A stretch of DNA of 10,302 nucleotides, taken from positions 1-10,302 of the forward strand of contig VSPN01000058.1 of assembly GCA_009775355.1 (NCBI GenBank), in the 5' to 3' direction. The notes under the pieces are model-generated. The model was not told where the DNA came from, searched no databases, and saw only the letters and a list, made by a program, of their open reading frames with translations. The translations under genes and the position numbers were made by a program. The DNA is from Muribaculaceae bacterium (GTDB taxonomy: Bacteria; Bacteroidota; Bacteroidia; Bacteroidales; Muribaculaceae). Below, one piece after another: positions 1-6,190 of this stretch (the stretch's first letter is position 1; the number at the start of each line of letters is the position of its first letter).

Positions 1-1079
1 ACGGCTATGGCATAGCCGCGTCCGTTCGGGAGAAATACATATCCGGCATCGTTGATTCCGACAATGCGTCCTTGAGTGTTGCGTCCGCCTGTCCCGGTCT
101 TGTGAGCGATTACAGCATTGGTCGGCATAAGCGGAGCCGGAAGACGGTTGTCGCCGGTGCCGCATGACATCATCAGCGCTCCGATAGCCTCGTGGACAGG
201 ACTGTCATGGCGCATTTCAAGACGGTAGAACTTATCGAAGAGACGAGCCATTGCAATCGGTGTCGCCCGGTTCTGATAACAGAGATACGGGTCACGGTGC
301 ATTTCATCTTCGGTCGAGCCGATGGTGATGTCTCCGTGGCCTGATGCCCTCATCAGACTGTCGGCAACCTGAGGGCCTCCGATAAGTCGGAACAACACGT
401 CGCAAGCGTTGTTGTCGCTCTGTTGCAGGGAGTATTCAAGAATCTCCGACAGCGGGAGGCGTAAATCCCTGACACCGTATTTCTTCCGCATTGGACTCCA
501 AGTGCCCTCTTTTATCTCCTTTGCCTGAATGCCGATGGTGTCCGACAATGTTATACCTTTTTTCATGCAATAATCGGCGACAGCCAGCGCCTGCGGGAAC
601 TTATAGACGCTTAACATCGGGAAATCACGGTTGCCGTTGACCGATACGGTATCTTTTCCGTCGATTATCACGGCAACACCAATCCTGATATCCTGTGCGG
701 CAACATAAGTTTTCAGCCGCTCCTCGATCTGGGAATAGCGGTGGTCGTTTCTTATAACATCTCCCTTGTGGTCTATGTAAAACCACTCCGGGCTGATCCA
801 TTGCCAATGTTCACCCTCTGCCACCTTATGACCCTCATGTGTCGCTTTCGCAAGACCATTTTCAAATGGGAACACGAATGCGAACCGGGGAGATATGACA
901 ACATTCCCTTTCTCATCGGCAAAACCGATTTTACCATCCTTGCCTACTATGCGGTGCAGCCCCTCGCGAAAATAGTCATCTCCGTTGTCATAACGGAAGA
1001 TGGAATACTTTGGCGTGGAGCAACCAATCAAAGAAAGCAGACAGATTGCCGACAATATTGAATATATGGTCTTCTTCAT
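1..1079 (-). CDS. WG-repeat-like / class A (subclass A2) beta-lactamase fusion lipoprotein, partial
   Basis: The gene starts at the ATG at 1079 and stays open to the left edge, giving 359 codons; the last roughly 25-30 residues of the usual fold are missing from the window. Residues 1-20 form a lipoprotein signal ending in lipobox LIGC (Cys20), so the mature protein should be membrane-anchored outside the cytoplasm. Residues about 38-110 resemble WG (KWG) repeats: an EGL-type strand, GKDGKIGFADEKGNVVISP, then PFENGLAKA and a second YIDHKGDVI unit. From about residue 118 a class A serine beta-lactamase follows with all catalytic motifs in one frame: S157-V-Y-K160, S221-D-N223, E257-D-E-M-H261 (the E166...H170 arrangement of the PER-like A2 group) and K327-T-G. 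The expected activity is hydrolysis of beta-lactams through an acyl-serine intermediate. The gene begins 5 nt after the stop of the DUF4893-like gene and is probably co-transcribed with it. The catalytic domain is confident; the WG assignment rests on motif reading alone. Confidence 0.9.
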   Translation of the reverse strand, partial: MKKTIYSILSAICLLSLIGCSTPKYSIFRYDNGDDYFREGLHRIVGKDGKIGFADEKGNVVISPRFAFVFPFENGLAKATHEGHKVAEGEHWQWISPEWFYIDHKGDVIRNDHRYSQIEERLKTYVAAQDIRIGVAVIIDGKDTVSVNGNRDFPMLSVYKFPQALAVADYCMKKGITLSDTIGIQAKEIKEGTWSPMRKKYGVRDLRLPLSEILEYSLQQSDNNACDVLFRLIGGPQVADSLMRASGHGDITIGSTEDEMHRDPYLCYQNRATPIAMARLFDKFYRLEMRHDSPVHEAIGALMMSCGTGDNRLPAPLMPTNAVIAHKTGTGGRNTQGRIVGINDAGYVFLPNGRGYAIA

Positions 1080-1084
1080 GACTG

Positions 1085-1975
1085 TTATTTTGTGAGTTCG
1101 TAGATTTCAACCCGGTCTTCTTCCGTCGGAAAAATCATGATGGCTTTGCGTGGGCCGATCTTATAGACCTTGCCGACAACTGAGTTTGTACTGCCGTATC
1201 CGGTCTGAGGGTCATCGTTAACGCTCCAGCCTCCGAGAAAGACAAGCGACTCCGGACTGTTCTGATAGACATATCCCGATTTACGCTGGCTACCGGTTGT
1301 CTTTTCAAAGAAAACCTTTCCATCGGCTTTCTTGAACCTGCAATTGAAATACGGATAAGAGAATATGCCGTCACGGGCATCTATCTGTATGGAACGCACA
1401 CGGCGAAACCCTATCATATCTTTCGGTGTAATCGGATATGTCTTTGCGTTCAGCAGTTTTTCCACCATGTTTTTCTCCACACAGCCGTATGATTTTGGGG
1501 TTAGGGTTGAGAGAACTTCCCATGCTATATTCCGGTCACGAGCCAGCACACCATAATCTGACGGAAGTATGATACCTTCAAGTTTTGGGTTAAGATTTTC
1601 CGGCATTACAGGCTTTTCTTTAACAAGCTCGGCATTGCCGTTGAAATACCAATCATCGCCATGACTGCCCATTTCAAGTTTTCCGACGAGTCTATTGTCA
1701 GACTCGATTTTGAAGCGTCCCTCGAACGGACTTCCTATATCGGCAGACTTTATTATAAGTGAATCAGGAGTGAGGCTTGTTGAGAAATCCACCCAGCCGT
1801 AGGTGCGGAGAATACCGCAATATCCCACATACAACTGCTTATCATTGTCAATGCAGAGATTGACCATCAAATCCTTCGGGCCTTTCCAAGCTCCTGTGAG
1901 ATTGTCGGTGTCGGCAAATGCGGTTAGGAAGCCGCTAATGGCGATTAGTGTCGCGATATATTTTTTACTACTCAT
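1085..1975 (-). CDS. exported DUF4893-like protein
   Basis: This 296-residue protein has a signal peptide: positively charged SSKK, a hydrophobic stretch at about 6-20, and a likely cleavage after AFA at residue 21, so it should be periplasmic or outer-membrane associated. Residues about 26-118 form a beta-rich segment (TGAWKG..., ending in GDDWYFNGNAEL) that I cannot assign. Residues about 135-296 carry features I associate with DUF4893: YPYFNCRF at 207-214, KTTGSQRKSGYVY at 225-237, a GGW strand near 248, and a PTEEDRVEIYEL-type end. The domain has no known biochemical activity and I see no catalytic motif. The ATG overlaps the stop of recD2 by 4 nt (ATGA), and the WG/beta-lactamase gene starts 5 nt after its own stop. 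It therefore sits in a translationally coupled set, and pairing with the lipoprotein beta-lactamase in the envelope is plausible. The family call is from memory of the motif pattern. Confidence 0.8.
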   Translation of the reverse strand: MSSKKYIATLIAISGFLTAFADTDNLTGAWKGPKDLMVNLCIDNDKQLYVGYCGILRTYGWVDFSTSLTPDSLIIKSADIGSPFEGRFKIESDNRLVGKLEMGSHGDDWYFNGNAELVKEKPVMPENLNPKLEGIILPSDYGVLARDRNIAWEVLSTLTPKSYGCVEKNMVEKLLNAKTYPITPKDMIGFRRVRSIQIDARDGIFSYPYFNCRFKKADGKVFFEKTTGSQRKSGYVYQNSPESLVFLGGWSVNDDPQTGYGSTNSVVGKVYKIGPRKAIMIFPTEEDRVEIYELTK

Positions 1976-4110
1976 AAGCTATTTTCGTTTAGACGCTCCT
2001 TCAGCTTAGTGTTGCGTTTGGAGACGGTATTTTGCTTAATGGCGTATGCGAGGGCTTTGGTTGTGCCGACGAGCACGCAAATTTTCTTGGCGCGGGTTAT
2101 GCCGGTGTAGATGAGGTTGCGCTGGAGCATGACAAAGTGTTTCATCGTCACGGGCATGACCACAACCGGAAATTCCGAGCCTTGGCTCTTGTGGATTGTG
2201 ACGGCATATGCTAATACAATCTCGTCAAGTTCCGTTATGTCGTATTCTACAAGGCGGCTGTCGAATGTAACGGTCAGAATCCGCTCGTTGGTATCGACGG
2301 CTGTGATATAGCCGATGTCGCCATTGAATACGTTCTTGTCATAGTTGTTGCGAATCTGCATAACTTTATCGCCCTGACGGAAGGTGTAACCGCCACGAGC
2401 CAATGACGGGCCCGTAGGATTGAGGGCGTTTTGCAGTTCGATGTTGAGGTTGCCCGCTCCGACCGTGCCACGTTGCATCGGTGTCAGTACCTGTATCTCT
2501 TTTGGCGGATAGCCATATTTCTTCGGCAGACGGTCGCGCACAAGTCCGATGATGAGTTTGACCATTTCATCGGCATCCTCCTGATTTATGAAGAAGAAAT
2601 CGGTATCAAGACCATTCTTGATGTTAGGGAAATGCCCGGCGTTGATGGCGTGGGCGTTCATCACGATTCGGCTCGACTGTGCCTGACGGAAGATGCGGGT
2701 CAGCCGTACCACCGGAATCTGTTGTGAGTCGATGATGTCACGAAGCACATTGCCCGCTCCGACACTCGGCAACTGGTCGATGTCGCCCACGAATATCAGG
2801 CGCATATTCGATGGGATTGCCTTCATCAGATTGTAGAACAATAGAATGTCAATCATCGAACATTCATCCACAATCAGAGCGTCACCCTCCAATGGGTTCT
2901 CGTCATTACGTTTGTATCCGTCCATCGGATTGTATTCCAGCAGACGGTGTATCGTCTTGGCTTCCATGCCGGTGGCTTCGGTCATCCGTTTGGCGGCGCG
3001 ACCTGTGGGAGCAGCGAGAAGAATACTCATCTGCCGGGCTTTGAAAGCGGCTATTATGCCCTGTGTGGTGGTTGTCTTGCCTGTGCCGGGACCGCCTGTC
3101 AGCACCATTACCTTTGAGTCGAGTGCCTTCTGAATTGCCGCTTGCTGTACTTCGTCATAGACTATGCCTCCGGATTTTGTCCCATATTCGGCTTCCGGTT
3201 CTGCAGCAACACCGGAATTGAGAAACGATGTGTCGGAAAGGAGAGACTGCAACCGTTTAGCCGAGCCGTTCTCGGCATGATAGAATGGAGGGAGATATAA
3301 TACATCGTTGTCGGCGATAACATCCTTGGCCTCCATCATAGAGGCGAGAGCCTGACGAACCGGCGTTTCCTCTGCCTCCAACAGTTTGGCGGCGGCTTCA
3401 ACCAACTGCTCATGCTCGGCATAGACGTGACCCTCCTCCGCAAGTTCGTTGAGCGCGTAAAGTATTCCGCTGCGGCAACGACGAGGGTCGTTCTTCTCAT
3501 AGCCCATCTTCGCGGCTATGCTGTCGGCAGTCTTGAAACCAATTCCCCAGATGTCATCTGCAAGCTGATAGGGATTCTCCTTGACCTTGGCAATCGACTC
3601 CTTTTCATACTTGCGGTAGATCTTGGCGGCAAAGGCTGTGCTTACGCCATGCCCTTGTAGAAAGACCATAACCTCCTTGATGTCCTTCTGCTTTTCCCAG
3701 CTATCACGGATTTTCTCCATGCGTTTCTTGCCGAGACGAGGCACTTCAAGCAAACGCTCTATGTCGTTTTCAATTACGTCGATTGTCTCCAGTCCGAATC
3801 TGCTGACAATAGCCTTGGCGTATGCCGGGCCGATACCCTTTACCAGACCGCTGCCGAGATACTTCTCAATGCCATAAAGAGTGGCGGGCATTACCTCCGT
3901 CCATGACTGAGCCACAAATTGCTGACCATATTTAGGGTCAACACGCCAGTCTCCGTCAACAAGAAGAACACTACCCACGGGTACGTCAAGCAACGAGCCG
4001 GTCAGGGTCACGAGATTGTCATATCCCTTGACCTTGACTTTCATCACCGACCAGCCGTTTTTCTCATTCTGGTAAGTGATATGCTCGATGACACACCGGA
4101 GTTTAATCAT
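1972..4110 (-). CDS. recD2: RecD2-type ATP-dependent DNA helicase (SF1B)
   Basis: This 712-residue protein matches the usual size of stand-alone RecD2 (about 715 in Deinococcus). RecD2 is a 5'-3' superfamily 1B helicase acting in DNA repair and fork processing without RecBC. The N-terminal part has an OB-like start and helix-hairpin-helix-like stretches (LGSGLVKGIGPAYAKAI at about 85-101, VPRLGKKR at 123-130, DDIWGIGFKTAD at 185-196). The motor has Walker A GGPGTGKT at 339-346, PTGRAA at 368-373, Walker B VDECS at 414-418, GDIDQLPSVGAGNVL at 442-456, the TRIFRQ motif at 471-476, TIHKSQGSEF at 638-647 and the arginine-finger motif YTGITRAKK at 668-676. No key motif is missing. Its ATG shares one base with the TAA of the DUF3781-like gene (TAATG), and its TGA overlaps the next ATG by 4 nt, so it is embedded in the operon. 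Confidence 0.96.
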   Translation of the reverse strand: MIKLRCVIEHITYQNEKNGWSVMKVKVKGYDNLVTLTGSLLDVPVGSVLLVDGDWRVDPKYGQQFVAQSWTEVMPATLYGIEKYLGSGLVKGIGPAYAKAIVSRFGLETIDVIENDIERLLEVPRLGKKRMEKIRDSWEKQKDIKEVMVFLQGHGVSTAFAAKIYRKYEKESIAKVKENPYQLADDIWGIGFKTADSIAAKMGYEKNDPRRCRSGILYALNELAEEGHVYAEHEQLVEAAAKLLEAEETPVRQALASMMEAKDVIADNDVLYLPPFYHAENGSAKRLQSLLSDTSFLNSGVAAEPEAEYGTKSGGIVYDEVQQAAIQKALDSKVMVLTGGPGTGKTTTTQGIIAAFKARQMSILLAAPTGRAAKRMTEATGMEAKTIHRLLEYNPMDGYKRNDENPLEGDALIVDECSMIDILLFYNLMKAIPSNMRLIFVGDIDQLPSVGAGNVLRDIIDSQQIPVVRLTRIFRQAQSSRIVMNAHAINAGHFPNIKNGLDTDFFFINQEDADEMVKLIIGLVRDRLPKKYGYPPKEIQVLTPMQRGTVGAGNLNIELQNALNPTGPSLARGGYTFRQGDKVMQIRNNYDKNVFNGDIGYITAVDTNERILTVTFDSRLVEYDITELDEIVLAYAVTIHKSQGSEFPVVVMPVTMKHFVMLQRNLIYTGITRAKKICVLVGTTKALAYAIKQNTVSKRNTKLKERLNENSL

Positions 4111-4358
4111 TATATTTTATGGGCGGTGATAATGGTATTGCTGTTTGCGTTGACTGTTATGCGCACATGACCTGCGGTAACATACCAGTTCTTTCCTTTA
4201 CGCTCAAATGTGGCAAAATCTTCAAGGATGAAACATCTGCAAAAATCTACAACATCCATAGATTCCGGCAAGTTGAGATTTCTCCTGATACGTTCAACAC
4301 CTAACGGAGTTGTATGTAAATCTGTTATACTGAACGGATATTCTGCTGTCGGACACAT
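4110..4358 (-). CDS. DUF3781-like small protein
   Basis: This 82-residue protein starts at the ATG at 4358; an in-frame TTG at 4364, overlapping the upstream stop, would add two residues. The C-terminal half reads FERKGKNWYVTAGHVRITVN followed by ANSNTIITAHKI, which matches the pattern I know from DUF3781 (a KGKNYY-like strand, an I-x-I/V-N strand, then SxTxxIITA-x-x-I). Residues near 20-28 (GVERIRRNLNL) resemble the family's helix before a variable linker. It has no signal peptide, membrane segment or catalytic motif, so it is likely cytoplasmic, and its function is unknown. It starts 2 nt after the stop of the acidic protein and its stop shares a base with the recD2 start, so it is translated from the same message. 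The gene is clear; the family label is from motif memory. Confidence 0.75.
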   Translation of the reverse strand: MCPTAEYPFSITDLHTTPLGVERIRRNLNLPESMDVVDFCRCFILEDFATFERKGKNWYVTAGHVRITVNANSNTIITAHKI

Positions 4359-4360
4359 AA

Positions 4361-4540
4361 TCAATCCCAGTCGTTAAGGTCGGCGATGTCATCGCGAAGC
4401 GCTTTGCCTTCAGCAAAGAACTCGTCAACCGACGATTCGTCGAATAATTCCGGAAGGACTCCTGTATTGATGTGATAGTCGTAATCGGCCATCACATCTT
4501 CAACGGCGTTTTCTCCATATTCATTATCTTCGTAGTCCAT
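4361..4540 (-). CDS. very acidic 59-residue hypothetical protein
   Basis: I do not recognise this protein. The ATG at 4540 shares its A with the TGA of the upstream membrane-protein gene; a TTG one codon earlier is possible but less likely. Of 59 residues, 20 are Asp or Glu and only two are Lys or Arg (K46, R49), giving a charge near -18. The N-terminal 22 residues are rich in Asp, Glu and Tyr, and the C terminus (about residues 31-55) could form an amphipathic helix. There is no signal peptide or membrane segment. The coupled overlaps on both sides argue that it is a real gene. Strong acidity next to HU and a helicase gene could mean a DNA-mimic or adaptor role, but this is speculation from charge and position only. 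Confidence 0.7.
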   Translation of the reverse strand: MDYEDNEYGENAVEDVMADYDYHINTGVLPELFDESSVDEFFAEGKALRDDIADLNDWD

Positions 4541-4770
4541 CAATCGTTTGTTTTTTGGATTGCGTCAATCCGTTTTGAGAACCGTTCGTAAATGAAGTAG
4601 AAGCCGGCAAACATAATTACGCCGAGGACAAACTTGGATGATTTTGTCAGCATATCATGTTCACGCAGATACTGATTACACAGGGCAATGATTGCTCCAT
4701 AAAATCCACCCATCAACAATAGAATGAGTAATGCTGAAATGGCCTTCTTAGCTGTTTGATTGAATCTCAT
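4540..4770 (-). CDS. small membrane protein with two predicted TM helices
   Basis: I do not recognise the family. The 76-residue product has a short basic N terminus (RFNQTAKK), a hydrophobic helix at about residues 11-31, a polar charged loop (NQYLREHDMLTKSSK) and a second hydrophobic helix at about 46-62, then a charged tail (ERFSKRIDAIQKTND). This predicts an inner-membrane hairpin with both ends in the cytoplasm. The basic residues flanking the helices agree with that by the positive-inside rule. No enzymatic motif is visible. The ATG follows directly on the HU stop codon with no gap, and its own stop overlaps the start of the acidic protein by one base, so all three are probably translated from one message. 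Confidence 0.75.
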   Translation of the reverse strand: MRFNQTAKKAISALLILLLMGGFYGAIIALCNQYLREHDMLTKSSKFVLGVIMFAGFYFIYERFSKRIDAIQKTND

Positions 4771-5046
4771 TTACTTGGCAACTTCCTCTTTGAAGCAGTT
4801 AGCGGGTTTGAAAGCCGGAATGTTGTGAGCCGGAATAACGAGAGTAGTATTCTTGCTGATGTTGCGGGCGGTTTTCTCCGCTCTCTGCTTCACGACGAAT
4901 GAGCCGAAGCCACGGAGATACACGTTTTCGCCGTGTGCGAGGCTGTCCTTCACAACGGTCATGAACTGTTCGATAACGGTAACAACCGCAGCCTTGTCGA
5001 TGCCGGTTGTTTTTGCGATTTCATTCGCTATTTCTGCTTTTGTCAT
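4771..5046 (-). CDS. HU-family DNA-binding protein
   Basis: This 91-residue protein matches the usual HU/IHF length of about 90. HU dimers bend and compact DNA and help repair and recombination. Visible features are the helical N terminus (TKAEIANEIAKTTGIDKAAV), the core turn RGFGSFVV at 45-52 and the basic arm from about 53 to 75 ending in VIPAHNIPAFKP. At the arm tip, position 63 is Ile (N62-I63) where E. coli HU and IHF have the intercalating Pro63. From memory this RNISKNT-type tip is common in Bacteroidota HU, so I read it as a lineage trait and not damage. I chose the ATG at 5046. The frame stays open to an ATG at 5175, but that extension crosses the -7 box and a terminator and has no HU similarity. 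It is the first gene of the leftward operon. Confidence 0.95.
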   Translation of the reverse strand: MTKAEIANEIAKTTGIDKAAVVTVIEQFMTVVKDSLAHGENVYLRGFGSFVVKQRAEKTARNISKNTTLVIPAHNIPAFKPANCFKEEVAK

Positions 5047-5085
5047 TTTCTTGTAGTTATTTGAATTTGATACGTTTTCGTAATG

Positions 5086-5093
5086 CAAAGTTA
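5086..5093 (-). promoter_or_regulatory. Bacteroidota -7 box upstream of HU
   Basis: On the minus strand the sequence is TAACTTTG, an exact match to the Bacteroidota -7 consensus TAnnTTTG. Transcription would start near 5079, giving an untranslated leader of about 33 nt before the HU ATG at 5046. A TTTG lies 12 nt upstream, closer than the usual 19-21 nt of a -33 element, so the -33 part is weak. It is the only good promoter box I found ahead of the seven-gene leftward set. Confidence 0.55.
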
Positions 5094-5115
5094 CTAAAAA
5101 TCGGTCAAATATGAA

Positions 5116-5143
5116 TAAAAAGCCTGCCCAAAATGAGCAGGCT
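5116..5143 (-). terminator. Rho-independent terminator after the radical SAM gene
   Basis: On the minus strand the arms AGCCTGCTC and GGGCAGGCT form a 9-bp stem (one G-T wobble) with loop ATTTT, followed by a run of five T. It lies 20 nt past the radical SAM stop and just upstream of the HU promoter, so it should separate that gene from the HU operon. Confidence 0.85.
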
Positions 5144-5162
5144 GAACACAGGACTGAAATCT

Positions 5163-6056
5163 TCACAGATGCCATATCCTGCTGCGATAGGCTTTTAGTT
5201 CCTCTTCGGGAAACTCGGCTATTGCTTTGTCAAATTCACGGAGTATCGCGGGTTTGTCGTCGGGCAATGCTCCGGTTATCGGTACCGTATTGGAAACGTG
5301 ATGACCAAGCAGATTGACCTTTATCTTCAGTCGGTCTATGAGTGTCCGCATCTCCATCAGTCTTTCGATTTCCGGCTCTTCCACATAAGTTCCGTCTATG
5401 ACCTCTTGATACAATTGTGATTCCGAAAATATGGTCAAGGATACGATGTTGATGATGCACGGATGAAGTTGGTTCAAGACATCGGCAGTGGCAATTGCGC
5501 TGGCTTCGCCATTTCCCTTACCACCGAGTCCGTTTAGGTAGAACACGTTGTAGCGTATTCCCGCCTCGTCGAGTTTCGACAACTGCGCAAGAATGTCAGA
5601 GGCGTGATAACCTTTGTTCATCCTATCGAGGGTCTCGTCGTGAGCCGTCTCGATGCCTATGTTGATGCTGTCGAGCTTCATGTGCCGGAGGTTTTTCAGT
5701 TCTTCAACCGACTTTGGAGCTATGTCCGTAACACGGGCGAACATCCCGAACGACACCATGTGAGGAAGATATTTCCTCAGCAGAAGTGCCACATCCATCA
5801 GCTTATTGTAACTCAACGCGAAAGGGTTTGCACCGGTGAGATAGACTCGCCGAGCACGCGGTTGCCACTGGCGGATGACTTTCAGGTCTTCCTCTACCTC
5901 CGAGAGAGGCGACATACGGAATGGAGTGCCGTGGTAAAGACTACAGAATTTGCACTTGTGCCATGTGCAGCCGGATGTAATCTGAAGTAGCTGCGAACCG
6001 GCTTCGTATGGCGGTCGCCATACCTGCCCGGTGAAATGTAGTTGCGGATATATCAT
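5163..6056 (-). CDS. radical SAM protein with CX4CX2C cluster motif
   Basis: With the ATG at 6056 the protein has 297 residues. A longer TTG start at 6089 is unlikely because that codon lies inside the -7 box. The iron-sulfur motif is C30-TWHK-C35-KF-C38, preceded by LLQITSG. Three cysteines in this setting bind the [4Fe-4S] cluster that reduces S-adenosylmethionine to a 5'-deoxyadenosyl radical. The spacing is CX4CX2C, not the textbook CX3CX2C; I recall the same GC(S/T)xNxCxFC form in COG1032-type proteins. Further radical SAM features are VYLTGANPF (residues 71-79), the SINIGIETAHDETLDRMNKG strand (about 130-149) and FYLNGLGG (about 172-179). There is no B12-binding or SPASM domain, so it is a bare TIM-barrel enzyme. 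I cannot name the substrate. The gene is monocistronic: a promoter lies just upstream and a terminator just downstream. Confidence 0.9.
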   Translation of the reverse strand: MIYPQLHFTGQVWRPPYEAGSQLLQITSGCTWHKCKFCSLYHGTPFRMSPLSEVEEDLKVIRQWQPRARRVYLTGANPFALSYNKLMDVALLLRKYLPHMVSFGMFARVTDIAPKSVEELKNLRHMKLDSINIGIETAHDETLDRMNKGYHASDILAQLSKLDEAGIRYNVFYLNGLGGKGNGEASAIATADVLNQLHPCIINIVSLTIFSESQLYQEVIDGTYVEEPEIERLMEMRTLIDRLKIKVNLLGHHVSNTVPITGALPDDKPAILREFDKAIAEFPEEELKAYRSRIWHL

Positions 6057-6073
6057 ATCTCGATTATTTTTTG

Positions 6074-6081
6074 TAACTTTG
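6074..6081 (+). promoter_or_regulatory. -7 box for the HxlR-led rightward operon
   Basis: Plus-strand TAACTTTG fits TAnnTTTG exactly. I see no good -33 TTTG at 19-21 nt upstream, so it is weaker than its minus-strand partner. The start near 6088 would fall inside the minus-strand box, leaving a leader of about 103 nt before the HxlR ATG at 6191. Confidence 0.42.
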
Positions 6082-6086
6082 GAGTG

Positions 6087-6094
6087 CAAAATTA
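6087..6094 (-). promoter_or_regulatory. -7 box of the radical SAM gene
   Basis: Minus-strand TAATTTTG fits TAnnTTTG exactly. A TTG-containing -33 candidate (ATTG) ends 20 nt upstream, inside the normal 19-21 nt range. The start of transcription would be near 6080, about 24 nt before the ATG at 6056. It faces, and lies 5 bp from, a plus-strand -7 box. Confidence 0.6.
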
Positions 6095-6127
6095 GATAAT
6101 TATCAGCGTGGAAGCAATGACTTACCC

Positions 6128-6142
6128 AAGGGTTTGACCCTT
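6128..6142. promoter_or_regulatory. perfect dyad AAGGGT-TTG-ACCCTT, candidate operator or leader hairpin
   Basis: Six-base arms are perfectly inverted around TTG, 48 bp upstream of the HxlR ATG and about 40 nt past the proposed transcription start. HxlR-family dimers bind inverted repeats of about this size and often control their own genes, so an operator is a fair guess. In RNA it would form a short hairpin. CTTACC also occurs directly repeated at 6121-6126 and 6140-6145. A six-codon frame (MTYPRV, 6117-6137) runs into the dyad. Confidence 0.4.
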
Positions 6143-6190
6143 ACCGGAAAGTTTGTATTGCTCGTAATCAGTCTTTTTGCAACCCCGGTT

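Larger units (their letters stand above)
5047..5162. other. intergenic region between radical SAM and HU genes
   Basis: This 116-nt gap holds the radical SAM terminator on its right side and the HU -7 box and leader on its left. I see no further gene. An open frame from an ATG at 5175 into HU crosses it but is not supported as coding. Confidence 0.8.
6057..6190. promoter_or_regulatory. divergent control region, radical SAM versus HxlR operon
   Basis: This 134-nt region contains, left to right, the radical SAM leader, a plus-strand -7 box, a minus-strand -7 box, a six-codon frame, a perfect 15-bp dyad and the HxlR leader. It is the only divergent gene pair in the window and the most likely binding site for the HxlR regulator. 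Confidence 0.6.

Noticed and set aside
741..1061. 106-codon plus-strand frame opposite the beta-lactamase fusion.
   Set aside because: It is antisense to a gene with all class A motifs and shows no recognisable domain.
4860..4955. Loss of the HU arm proline (Ile63) as a sign of a degraded protein.
   Set aside because: The rest of the arm and core is intact, and as I recall this tip is usual in Bacteroidota HU.
5047..5175. N-terminal extension of HU from an ATG at 5175.
   Set aside because: It crosses the terminator and the -7 box and has no HU similarity. The ATG at 5046 gives the standard 91 residues.
6134..6190. In-frame extension of the first HxlR protein that reads like a signal peptide (FVLLVISLFATPVMA before KK).
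   Set aside because: It needs a TTG start, lies in the leader over the dyad, and HxlR regulators are cytoplasmic DNA-binding proteins. The ATG at 6191 gives normal family length.
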